Made by a program: the position numbers and the translations under genes
Assembly: GCA_030323305.1 (NCBI GenBank)
Contig: CP106741.1
Coordinates: 1,245,001 to 1,309,000, forward strand
DNA length: 64,000 nucleotides
Source of the DNA: Paenibacillus sp. CC-CFT747
GTDB taxonomy: Bacteria; Bacillota; Bacilli; Paenibacillales; NBRC-103111
Direction: 5' to 3'
Shown: positions 30,099 through 38,215 of the stretch, piece after piece
Layout of the letters: each line of letters begins with the position of its first letter
Position numbering within the stretch: position 1 is the first letter of the stretch
The notes under the pieces: model-generated
What the model saw: only the letters and a program-made list of their open reading frames with translations
The model's database searches: none
Told to the model about the DNA's origin: nothing

Positions 30099-30242
30099 TT
30101 ACATTGCGCTGCGGGTTAAGACCAAGTGCAGCCGGCGTCTTCTGACTTCCGTCTCAAGCATGTCGATAAACTCTTCGTCCAGCTTCAGTTCAATCGCTTT
30201 TTGATAGGCTTCAATCAGATTGGCGTCATTCAGCAAGCCCAT
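30099..30242 (-). CDS. sda: Sporulation inhibitor Sda
   Basis: A 47-residue protein: MGLLNDANLIEAYQKAIELK, then LDEEFIDMLETEVRRRRL. It matches Sda in length and pattern: helix, turn, helix with the ending E-(I/V)-x-R-R-x-L. Sda is a two-helix antikinase that blocks KinA autophosphorylation when replication is disturbed, so cells do not sporulate with damaged chromosomes. AAGGAGGGTG precedes the ATG. Upstream is a cluster of DnaA boxes, as for Bacillus sda, plus a LexA-like box. Confidence 0.92.
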   Translation of the reverse strand: MGLLNDANLIEAYQKAIELKLDEEFIDMLETEVRRRRLHLVLTRSAM

Positions 30243-30270
30243 GAGCATCACCCTCCTTGCTTGCTACTCT

Positions 30271-30300
30271 ATCATAATTTGGAAATAAGAACAATTGTTC
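30271..30300 (-). promoter_or_regulatory. LexA-like (SOS) box next to a -10 element before sda
   Basis: GAACAATTGTTC (30289-30300) is a perfect palindrome matching the Gram-positive LexA core GAAC-N4-GTTC. TATGAT on the minus strand (30271-30276) is a likely -10, placing the box over the -35 region, 47 bases before the sda ATG. Confidence 0.55.
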
Positions 30301-30302
30301 CC

Positions 30303-30419
30303 TTATCCACAGGCTTTTGTGGAAAACCTGTTGATAGCCTGTTGGTAACGGGGATAAGCCCATCTTTCATGCGTGTGTATAATGTGGGCAACGTTATCCA
30401 CAATGCGGATAAGTCCACA
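30303..30419 (-). promoter_or_regulatory. DnaA-box cluster upstream of sda
   Basis: Two perfect TTATCCACA boxes (30303-30311 and 30394-30402). One-mismatch or two-mismatch copies on the other strand: TGTGGAAAA (30318-30326), TGTTGATAG (30329-30337), CGGGGATAA (30349-30357), TGCGGATAA (30404-30412), and AAGTCCACA (30411-30419) on the first strand. Confidence 0.85.
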
Positions 30420-30478
30420 GAAGCCCAAAAAATATTTTTTGGGCAGTGATAGATTGAGAGAGTTAACGGCAATAAAAG

Positions 30479-30508
30479 AAAAAAGCGCCCCTTTTGCGGA
30501 GCGCTTGA
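30479..30508 (-). terminator. Terminator of the DinB-like gene
   Basis: Minus strand AAGCGCTCC GCAAAA GGGGCGCTT followed by TTTTCTTTT. Confidence 0.82.
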
Positions 30509-30521
30509 TTCCCAAGCGGGC

Positions 30522-31049
30522 CTATTTCCCGCCGAGATACCGGTCTTGGATGACTTGAAGATGATGGGCTTCATGACCCGCTATGATGTAAGCAAAAGCC
30601 CTCGCCGTCACGTTCTCGCCGTTCGCCTCGATCTGCCGGGTCCAAGCGGCTTCGGGCAGTCCTTCCAAGAGGCATAAGGTAGCCTGCCGGACGGCGGCAT
30701 AGTCCTCCGCTACCGCCAAGAAGGGCTGTTCCCCGAACGAGGCATTCGTGACGAACCGGTCCTGGTCAAATCCCGGAAGGGGAGCGGTCTCCCCGCGGGC
30801 CGCGCACAGCAAGCGGAAGCTCATGACCCGCTCGGTGTCGGCCAGGTGGCCGACGGCTTCCTTCAGGCTCCACTTGTCCGGCTCGTACCGGTACTCCGCC
30901 TGCTCGGAGGACAATCCCGCGAGAAGCTGAGCCGTTTCTTCGCCTTGAGCCCGCAAAATGTCCGTGATGTCCCCATCCGGCACAAGCTTGACGTACTTTC
31001 CGAAATAATCTCCGTATTCGCCCGCTCCGGGCCTCTGGTTAACTGGCAT
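30522..31049 (-). CDS. DinB-fold (YfiT/DUF664-like) metal-binding protein
   Basis: About 175 residues, intact. LVPDGDITDILRAQGEETAQ, WSLKEAVGHLADTERVMSFR and AYIIAGHEAHHLQVIQDRYL give the four-helix DinB/YfiT bundle; the His residues in GHLADTE and GHEAHH are the metal ligands. Members are often thiol-dependent transferases or hydrolases; the function here is unknown. I use MPVNQRPG at 31049; starts nine and further bases upstream exist (AAGGAAGG lies there). It sits upstream of the sda control region. Confidence 0.85.
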   Translation of the reverse strand: MPVNQRPGAGEYGDYFGKYVKLVPDGDITDILRAQGEETAQLLAGLSSEQAEYRYEPDKWSLKEAVGHLADTERVMSFRLLCAARGETAPLPGFDQDRFVTNASFGEQPFLAVAEDYAAVRQATLCLLEGLPEAAWTRQIEANGENVTARAFAYIIAGHEAHHLQVIQDRYLGGK

Positions 31050-31238
31050 GGTTCCCATTCCCTTCCTTGTGGTGTGGCTGGTTCCTCTCTTTCCATCATA
31101 AGGCAAGATCCCCCGCCAGCTACCTAAACTTGGACTAGCTGGAGGAGCCCTCTTTCATGCCCGCCAACCATCGGCAAAAAGACGGGGCTGCAACCTATGC
31201 GGCCTACGCCAGCCGCCTCCGTTTCCGCCTGAGCCAAA

Positions 31239-31268
31239 AAAACCCCGGATCCAGACGATCCGGGGTTT
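31239..31268 (-). terminator. Terminator of the LtaS gene
   Basis: AACCCCGGATC and GATCCGGGGTT pair; the minus-strand product ends in TTTTTTT. Confidence 0.88.
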
Positions 31269-31284
31269 GGTCATAAGCGCGGCC

Positions 31285-33284
31285 TCAGCTGGCTCCCTTG
31301 CCCTTCGGGCTTGCAGGAGGGGAGGCACCGCCGAACTCGGCGTTATAGTTAGGCAGCGAATCCTTGTTCAGATAGTCCTGATCAAGGAACTTTGCCAGGT
31401 ACCGTTTGCCGAACAGGTTGTCGTACTGCAGATCGCGGTATTGGTCCACCTGCGCTTGCAGCGTCTCCGGCACGTTCTTGTGCAGGTTGCCCTGGCCGTC
31501 GATTACCAGGTTGCGCAGAAGTCCCGGGAATTGCTTCGAGAACTCCAGGTTGTAGCGGAACGGAGCCGGGGCCTCCATGCCCATCAGATCGAGCATATTG
31601 GCTCCCAGGAACGCGTCGCTCAGCGCCGGGTACTGCTTCGTCGGAAGGTTCACGTTCGACCAGACGACGAACGGAACGCTGTGCATTTTGCGGTTCTCCT
31701 CATCGGTCCACTGCTCGGTGTTCGACGTCGGGATGAAGCCGCCCTGCTTGTATACGTCATAGTCCATGCCGAGCATCGGCAGGTGGTCGCCGTAGAATAC
31801 AATCACCGTCGGCTCATCGGACTGCTGGAAATGATCGATGAGCATTTTCAGGCTCTGGTCCGCATCCCGGGCTCCATGGGTGTAGTTCTCGAGAATCTGC
31901 TTGGCGTCCGGCGTCAAGCTGCCCTGGGCTTTGATCGGGTTGCCGCCCGGGTACCGGTCGCCATCATAGCCGCCGTGATTCTGCATCGTCACCGCGTAGA
32001 TGAACATGGAGCGGTCGGTGCTGTCCACTTCCTTGATAATATTGCGGGATACCTCCGCATCGGAAATGAACGGTCCGGCATACTCAGGATTGTCGAAATG
32101 CTCCTTGCTCTTGAACGTTTCGAAGCCGAGCTGCTTGTACACGTTGTTGCGGTTCCAGAACCAGCCGTCGTACGAGTGGATCCCCATGCTCTTGTACCCC
32201 TGGGAATCAAAATAGCTCGCGAGGCTTGGCGTCGGCTTGTTCACGTACTGCTCATACGGAACCGAGCCAGCCGGAAGGAAGCTCATCGAGTTGCCGGTCA
32301 GCACCTCGAATTCCACGTTGCTCGTGCCTCCCCCGAACTGCGGAGAAAGCAAATACCCGGAGGTCGATTCCTTCTGCAGCTGGTGGATCGTCGGAACCGG
32401 ATCCTCGCTGTAAGTGACGCCCGGCAGCAGGGTCGGGTCCCAGAACGCTTCGTTCATTATGAAGATAACATTGGGCTTCTTGCCGCCGAACGGATCGGCC
32501 GGGGCGGCGGCGGCTTTGGCCTCCGCCTTCGTCCCGGTAATCTGGCTCGCCAGGCCGGCGATCGTCGACTCCCCATAGTTGTCCGGCTTCGGCACGATCG
32601 AATTCTTCACATTCATGGTGAAGGCAAGCGCCGTCCCGTTGTTGCCGTAATTCTCCTGCTGGTTCCAAGGGATCTCGTTCACCCCGGCCCGGTAGATCAT
32701 GCTTCCCGCCCACGGGGAACGGAGCCCGAAGGAATACAGGGAGAACAGCGACAGGGCGACAAGGGCAAGCCGTCCCACAATCGGCAGCCGGAAACGGGGC
32801 AGCTTAAGACGGAGCAGGAACAGCCCGGCCACCACCGCGAACACGACGGCGAGCCGCTTAAGGGCTTCCTTGCCGGTGACCAGAGGGATGATGTTCCCTC
32901 CTCTTTATTAAGCAGAATATCCCAAGGGAAGAAGGGCTCCCCGATTAATTTCGTTTTGAAAAAGCTGATAAGAGCAAAAATACTCATTAACAGAGTCGTC
33001 ACCGCCGCCGAAGGCAGCAGGGAACCGATCAAGCCGTAGAAGAAAACAAAAACAAATAAAGTCAGCAGCGCGTTCAATTCGTAAAGCTTGGGATTAGCGT
33101 AAACCCAGCTCCAGGTATCGTGTAGGGAGCCTCTCTGTATGAGCTCAATCCCGAATACGAGAAGCAGGGGCAAGAGAAGCAAAGCTCCCGCCATAAATCC
33201 GTATTTAGCCCCGAAGGACCAGGAATCGCGTTTGTCCCATGGCTTTCGCCGCTTGAAATAGCGCATGAAGTGTAATGGCCGCAT
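31285..33284 (-). CDS. LtaS-type polyglycerolphosphate (lipoteichoic acid) synthase family sulfatase; one frameshift
   Basis: Repaired length is about 666 residues. About five N-terminal membrane helices (GFMAGALLLLPLLLVFGIEL; LFVFVFFYGLIGSLLPSAAV; TTLLMSIFALISFFKTKLIG; LALVALSLFSLYSFGLRS) are followed by an extracellular alkaline-phosphatase-fold domain: PNVIFIMNEAFWDP, GGGTSNVEFEVLTG with the catalytic Thr, GYKSMGIHSYDGWFWNRNNV, and VIVFYGDHLPMLG with metal-binding Asp-His. LtaS enzymes polymerise glycerol phosphate from phosphatidylglycerol. One base is missing in CCC at 32897-32899. The C-terminal tail is Pro/Gly/Lys-rich. AAAGGAGAGG precedes the ATG. Confidence 0.9.
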
Positions 33285-33440
33285 GGCTCGCGAACCTCTC
33301 CTTTCCGATTATCTCTCCTCCGCCATATTTCGCTTATTGTAAGGATGCAAGATTAAGAAAACATTAATTTTCCCTGGTAAATGGTGGAGGAAGTCGTTCT
33401 CTATAGAAGTATATGGACATAAAAAACCCTTTTGAAAAAG

Positions 33441-33508
33441 CAAAAAGCACTCCCGCGCCGGGTCGTGCCTCACCCTATAAGTATACCATAATCGGCACCT
33501 TTTCGCAA
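33441..33508 (-). promoter_or_regulatory. Promoter of the LtaS gene followed at once by a terminator-like hairpin
   Basis: Minus strand TTGCGA (33503-33508), 17 bases, TGGTATACT with -10 at 33480-33485. Directly downstream GCAC..CCCG GCG CGGG..GTGC then TTTTT (33441-33469) looks like a terminator placed at about +5. The rest of the 420-base gap (33285-33704) shows no gene. Confidence 0.6.
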
Positions 33509-33704
33509 AAAACCGCGCCAGTCCAGGGCTGTCCATGCTTTTCCCTTCCTGTCTGCTCCGCCTTGGGCCGGCCTTTTCCGCCTCCCTTCCGTTCGTTTCT
33601 TTCCCGTACGGAAACGTCCTTTTCCGCTTTCTTTTGTGAAGCTTATGTAAATCTTGCCCTCTCTCTTAAAGACACCTTAACAAGCCGATTTGTTACACTT
33701 CGTA

Positions 33705-34382
33705 TCATTCTGATTTTCGGCGCCTGCGGAAGGCGGTTATGGCCAAGGCAAGCAAGGCTCCGATCAGGCCGAGCCCCATATCCTTCTGGGTGTCAAAAGG
33801 ATCCCCCTGCAGCCCCAGGTACAGCGCTCCGAGTTTGGAGGGGACGAGAGACGCGGCAAGCATTTCGATGATTTCAAAAACGGCGCTTCCCGTCATCATG
33901 ACGGCAGCCGGAAGCGCATAGGAGGTAAAGCCCCGGAGACCGAGAAGGCGGACGAGCAGCTCCCGCGCCGGGTAGGCGAGGAGAAAACCGAACGAGAAGT
34001 GAACAAGCCGGTCGTAGTAGCTGCGTTGGGTGGAGAACATAGCCTTCACCCAATGGTCGAAGGGCGTCTGCTGGTAAGAATAATGAGCCCCTACCGTATG
34101 AAGGCAGAGGAACAGGGCGATGAGGACGTAAGACAGCCGGCTCCAGCGGAACCGCCGGTAGGTCAAGGCCATGACGGCTAGGAACAGCAGGAGTAGAATA
34201 TTCTCGAGAAGCCAATCCTGCCGGTTGACCGGTTTAATCGCAAGCCACGCCCAGAAGGCGGAATACCCGATAAGAAGAACGAGGACCACCCCGTTCCGGC
34301 GGAGGGGCACCTCGGTCCCGGGGAAGGTCTCCCCTTCAAGAGAACGGTTAATAGAAGGGTTCGGGGTGGATTCATCCGGCAT
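33705..34382 (-). CDS. YjdF-like (DUF2238) integral membrane protein
   Basis: 225 residues, intact, six membrane helices. ALFLCLHTVGAHYSYQQTPF, YYDRLVHFSFGFLLAYPARE and LQGDPFDTQKDMGLGLIGAL are conserved YjdF/DUF2238 segments, with His, Tyr and the FDTQKDM motif. No function is established for the family. The N-terminal 30 residues are polar. It is divergent from the aldose epimerase gene; the ATG is at 34380-34382. Confidence 0.87.
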   Translation of the reverse strand: MPDESTPNPSINRSLEGETFPGTEVPLRRNGVVLVLLIGYSAFWAWLAIKPVNRQDWLLENILLLLFLAVMALTYRRFRWSRLSYVLIALFLCLHTVGAHYSYQQTPFDHWVKAMFSTQRSYYDRLVHFSFGFLLAYPARELLVRLLGLRGFTSYALPAAVMMTGSAVFEIIEMLAASLVPSKLGALYLGLQGDPFDTQKDMGLGLIGALLALAITAFRRRRKSE

Positions 34383-34486
34383 GGGCTCTTCGCTCCTTGA
34401 TCTTTCTATTCTTATTGGGTAGTATGAACCGGATGATGGGGAAGAATGCGTTTTTACCGTTAAAGGAAAAAGGAGAGAAGAAACCC

Positions 34487-35355
34487 ATGGGCCGTTATCA
34501 AGTCGTTCAAACCGTAGATTGTTATCCCGTCTGGGAGCTGGTAGAGGAGGCCACCCGCTCAGTCGTCCGGATCTGCCCGGAACGGGGCGGCATCGTAACC
34601 GGATTTCGGTCGAAGGGGCGGGAGCTGCTGTATCTGGACCGGCAAACGTACGAAGACCCTGAGGCGAACATTCGGGGAGGGATTCCGGTACTATTCCCGA
34701 TCTGCGGCCAGCTGCCCGACGGGCGTTACGAATGGGACGGGGAAAGGTTTACGATGCCCAATCACGGAGTAGCCCGGAACCGGCCGTGGGAGGTTGCCGG
34801 TACTGAAACGGAGGGACATGCCGCGATTACGCTGAAGCTCACGAGCGATGCCGGAACGCGGGAGGCGTATCCTTTTGATTTTGAGCTGCGGTTTACTTAC
34901 CTTCTGAAGGACGGCGGGCTCACCATTCGGCAGGAGTACCGAAACCGCTCAGAAGCAAGCCTGCCGGTGTACGCCGGGTTCCATCCGTATTTTGCCTCCG
35001 ACCGGAAGGAACTGGCCTACGCCACGGATGCTTCCTCTGTTCTCGATCTTAATGACGGGAGGAGAAGCCCTTCCGCGGCTCGGTTGACCTTACCGGCCGG
35101 AAAGAGGCGGTGTTCCTGCTCGGGACAAAGCAGCGGGAGATTGCCTTTCAGCCGGCGGAAGAGTACGGAATCCGGATGTCCTACGGCGAGGAATTCCGCT
35201 ATACCGTCCTGTGGTCGGTGCCGGACAAGCCTTTTGTCTGTGTGGAGCCGTGGATGGCGAAGACGAATGAAATGAATCTCCAAAAGGAGCTCGTGATGAT
35301 TCCGGCCGGGGAAACGCTCTTGACCGAGCTGACCATTTCCTGCGGGCCGGCCTGA
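34487..35355 (+). CDS. Aldose 1-epimerase family protein; one frameshift
   Basis: Repaired length is about 290 residues. VRICPERGGIVTGFRSKGRE, GIPVLFPICGQLPDGRYEWD, MPNHGVARNRPWEVAG (His), PVYAGFHPYF (second His), and VCVEPWMAKTNEMN (Glu) trace the galactose-mutarotase active site. It should interconvert anomers of a sugar or sugar phosphate (COG2017); specificity unknown. One G is missing in GGG at 35057-35059. The ATG at 34487 has GGAGAG nine bases upstream. Confidence 0.88.
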
Positions 35356-35437
35356 CCGCCGCCGGTACAAACGCCGTGTACACGGGCGGAGCATTCCCAT
35401 ACAATACCCTATAACGGATTTTGAAGGGGGATGCGAA

Positions 35438-36193
35438 ATGACTGCCCGTTTCCACGGGAAATACCGCAACGCGCGGCATCCCAAGGTTTCTGTTATCATT
35501 CCGGTCAAGAACGAGGTCGGGACCCTGAGGCGCGTCATCCACCAGGCCTACCAGGTACATCCGCGCACCGAGGTCGTCGTGGTCGCGAACGGCTCGACGG
35601 ACGGGTCCAAGCAGCTGGCCCGAAGAATGGGTGCGCGCGTCTACAGCTACGGGCATTCGCTTGGGCTCGATGTGGGCCGAAGCATCGGCGCACGCAAGGC
35701 GAGAGGCCGGATTCTGCTGTTTACCGACGGGGACATCGTCATCCCGGCCTATCAGCTCAGGAAGCTCGTGAGGGCGGTCACCAACGGGGTGGACGTTGCT
35801 CTGAACCGTTATTCCGGCCGGCCTGCCCACAGGATCCCGCTGGTTAAGCATGCCCTTAATCTGCTCATCTCCCGCCCTGACTTAAAGGGAGCCTCGCTCA
35901 CTACGATCCCGCACGCGCTGAGCCGGAGAGCCATCCGCCGGATCGGCACCCGGAAGCTGGCCGTGCCTCCGAAGGCCCACGCCGTGGCCGCCGCGTCCGG
36001 CCTCAGGATGAAGGCGGTCGAATTCATCGAGGTGGGCCGAACCAACCCGAAGAAGAGCCATCACCAGAACCGTCAGCGCATTGAATCCTTGATCATCGGC
36101 GACCACCTGGAAGCGCTTGGCGCATATATCCGCCGCAAGGGCCAAAGGGGCCGGCATACGGACATGGGCCGCCGGCGGGGCTACGCCCGGTAG
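35438..36193 (+). CDS. Glycosyltransferase family 2 protein
   Basis: 251 residues, intact. PKVSVIIPVKNEVGTLRRVI and TEVVVVANGSTDGSKQLARR give the GT-A nucleotide-sugar fold, and RILLFTDGDIVIPAYQLRKL the metal-binding DxD (DGD). The acceptor-side motif is less clear, and no membrane helix is present. GAAGGGGG precedes the ATG. The very basic C-terminus (RRKGQRGRHTDMGRRRGYAR) may contact nucleic acid or acidic polymer. Similar Paenibacillus proteins have a related short GT2 architecture. Substrate unknown. Confidence 0.85.
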   Translation: MTARFHGKYRNARHPKVSVIIPVKNEVGTLRRVIHQAYQVHPRTEVVVVANGSTDGSKQLARRMGARVYSYGHSLGLDVGRSIGARKARGRILLFTDGDIVIPAYQLRKLVRAVTNGVDVALNRYSGRPAHRIPLVKHALNLLISRPDLKGASLTTIPHALSRRAIRRIGTRKLAVPPKAHAVAAASGLRMKAVEFIEVGRTNPKKSHHQNRQRIESLIIGDHLEALGAYIRRKGQRGRHTDMGRRRGYAR

Positions 36194-36217
36194 CAGAGGG
36201 TGCCCCCTTGCTCCATA

Positions 36218-36255
36218 CCAAAAAAGGCAGACCCTGCGAGGTCTGCCTTTTTTGG
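36218..36255. terminator. Bidirectional terminator between GT2 and uspA genes
   Basis: CCAAAAAAGGCAGACC and GGTCTGCCTTTTTTGG form a perfect 16-bp stem. Confidence 0.93.
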
Positions 36256-36268
36256 CGTTAGGCGCTGC

Positions 36269-36691
36269 TTATTTGACGATCATCACCGGACAGCGAGCCT
36301 GCTGGATGACGGAATGGCTCACGCTGCCAAGCAGAAGCTCCTTGACGAGCCCGTTGCCCCGGGAGCCCATAACGACCAGCCCGCATTCCTCTTCGCCGGC
36401 AAGGCGCAGGATAATCTCCGCCGGGTCGCCGTTCCGGGCGAGAGAGCGGTACGGGATGCCGGCATCCTTCAGGGCAGCCACGGCCGGCTCCAGAATGCGG
36501 CGTCCCTCCTCCTCCACCGCTCCCTCCAGATCGACGCCGATTGGCGGCTCGTTCAAGGCAAAGCTAGGGTTCACGTGAAGAACCACAAGCTCGGGCGGGA
36601 CCGGAAGCGAACGGGCCAGCGATACGGCATGAGCAAGGGCACGAGCGGAGGATTCGGATCCGTCCACCGGCACAAGCAGCTTTTTGTACAT
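36269..36691 (-). CDS. Universal stress protein UspA family
   Basis: 140 residues, intact. KLLVPVDGSESSARALAHAV, VVLHVNPSF, NGDPAEIILRLAGEEECGLV and GSRGNGLVKELLLGSVSHSV, the last carrying the ATP-binding G-2x-G-9x-G(S) motif. The ATG at 36689-36691 is chosen because GGAGGAG lies six bases upstream. It follows the MFS stop by 13 bases, so both are one operon downstream of the unusual leader. UspA proteins respond to starvation or membrane stress. Confidence 0.9.
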   Translation of the reverse strand: MYKKLLVPVDGSESSARALAHAVSLARSLPVPPELVVLHVNPSFALNEPPIGVDLEGAVEEEGRRILEPAVAALKDAGIPYRSLARNGDPAEIILRLAGEEECGLVVMGSRGNGLVKELLLGSVSHSVIQQARCPVMIVK

Positions 36692-36704
36692 AGGAATCTC
36701 CTCC

Positions 36705-37917
36705 TCAATGGGCATCGGCGGCATCGATTCCGCTCAGATGTCTTCTTCTTGCGATCAGGACGACGACGCCGATCAGCACCATGAATGCCCCCATGTAGAA
36801 GGGCGACTCCGCCCGGTACCACTCCGACAGCTTGCCCGCCAGCCACGGGGAAATGGCCCCCCACGAACCGGACAAAGCTGTAAGCAGCGGAAGCTACGGA
36901 ACGCTCTACCGGTGCCGCCTGCATGACGGCGGTGGTGATCAGAGTATTGTTGATGCCAAGGAAGATGCCCGCGGCTATGACGGCGATGATGACCGTCCTC
37001 GGCGAATGCTGGATCGTACCGGCGGCCATCACCAGCAGGTCCACAGCGAATAAGATGAGCATGGCGCAGATGGACCGCACGGAGCCGAACCGGCGCTGCA
37101 GCCTCGGCGCCACGAAGACCGACGTAATGGCGAGCATCATGCCCCAGCCGAAGAACACGTAGCCCAAGCCGTGCTCATCGAGCTCCATTACATAGGGAGA
37201 GTAGGCGAGCAGCGTGAAGAAGCCGTAGTTATACAAGAGGGCCGTGATCGCTAAGGTCATCAGCGCCGGATAGCCGAGGGCCTTGAAAGGATCGGCAAGC
37301 GAGCTGCGGTTCTTCGGCTTCGGGGTCTTCGGCAGCAGGAAGACAATCGAGATGAAGGCGATCGCCATCAGCACGCTGACCCCGAAGAACGGCCCCCGCC
37401 ACGAAATCGAGCCGAGCTCTCCTCCGAGCAGCGGGCCGACCGAGATGCCGAGTCCTAGCGCCGCTTCGTACAGAATGATCGCCCGGGCGGTCCCGGAGGT
37501 CGACAAGCCCACGATGGCGGACAAGGCGGTGGCGATGAACAAGGCGTTGCCGAGTCCCCAGCCGCCGCGGTACCCGACGATTCCTTCAATGCTGCCGGCG
37601 GCACCGCCGAGAGCCGAGAAGAGCACGATGAGCAGAATTCCGCTCAACAACGTCCATTTGACGCCGATCCGGCTCGAGACTACCCCGGTAATGAGCATCG
37701 CTATCCCGGTTACGAGGTTATAGCTTGTAAAAAGCAGCGAGACCTGACTCTTGCTCGCGTGAAGCTTCTCCGCAATGGCGGGCAGGATGGGGTCGACGAG
37801 CCCCAGTCCCATAAAGGAAATAACACAAGCAAAAGCAACGGCCCAAACCGCCTTCGGCTGGTCAAAAAAACCGCCCCGCCGCGGGAGCCCGTCAGACCCT
37901 GCTGAATAAGATTTCAT
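36705..37917 (-). CDS. MFS multidrug-type efflux transporter; one frameshift
   Basis: About 403 residues, 12 helices. AVAFACVISFMGLGLVDPIL, LLFTSYNLVTGIAMLITGVV, SRIGVKWTLLSGILLIVLFS (motif A region), ALGLGISVGPLLGGELGSIS (motif C of drug:H+ antiporters), and LGINNTLITTAVMQAAPVER. The shift is at CCCCCC 36857-36862 and needs one base fewer or two more; the restored C-terminus reads ISPWLAGKLSEWY then FYMGAFMVLIGVVVLIARRR. I start at MKSYSAG (37917), nine bases after GGAGG. The gene is preceded by a leader peptide/terminator region, suggesting inducible expression. Confidence 0.87.
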
Positions 37918-37944
37918 AGATGACATCCTCCACTTCCGTATAAG

Positions 37945-38046
37945 TCACACGTTCCGGGATGTGATGATTGGCTGATAGGCGAGGCAGCAAGTGCCCGCCG
38001 GTCCCAGCGCTTCCCTTCTATACATAAAAAAGCGCGCCGATTTCAT
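37945..38046 (-). CDS. Putative leader peptide of the MFS-uspA operon
   Basis: 33 codons: starts MKSARFFMYRREALGPAGTC and continues CLAYQPIITSRNV. AAGGAG (38052-38057) lies exactly five bases before the ATG at 38044-38046. The ATG and the first codons lie inside the terminator stem, so ribosome binding would compete with the hairpin. The stop is 28 bases before the MFS start. No homologue is known to me. Confidence 0.45.
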   Translation of the reverse strand: MKSARFFMYRREALGPAGTCCLAYQPIITSRNV

Positions 38047-38057
38047 CGGCGCTCCTT
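38026..38057 (-). terminator. Terminator/attenuator in the MFS leader (also serves serS)
   Basis: GCGCCGAT (38034-38041) and ATCGGCGC (38045-38052) form an 8-bp stem with a three-base loop, followed on the minus strand by GC and six Ts. It lies between the promoter at 38093-38121 and the MFS gene. Confidence 0.8.
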
Positions 38058-38092
38058 ATTACTGTTCTCTCCGGTTGTGCTTTCTATACTTT

Positions 38093-38129
38093 AGTATATC
38101 AAACGTTAACGTTAACGTCAACGTTTGAT
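38093..38129 (-). promoter_or_regulatory. Strong promoter buried in a 32-base palindrome (MFS-uspA operator)
   Basis: Minus strand TTGACG (38116-38121), 17 bases, TATACT (38093-38098). The DNA 38098-38129 is palindromic at 30 of 32 positions, with arms ATCAAACGTT and AACGTTTGAT and AACGTT units between. It spans -35 and spacer, as expected of a repressor site. A further TTTGAT half-site lies near 38139. Confidence 0.75.
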
Positions 38130-38215
38130 AGGAAGACGATCAAACTCTAAGTCAACGTCTAGGTCTAAGTAAAAGTCAGCTGCAAAAGAAGCTCCTTGAG
38201 CCGGTCCGTCAGCTT

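Noticed and set aside
33413..33871. Plus-strand frame in the LtaS upstream gap
   Set aside because: No ribosome site, unlikely composition, and it overlaps the LtaS promoter and the YjdF-like gene end.
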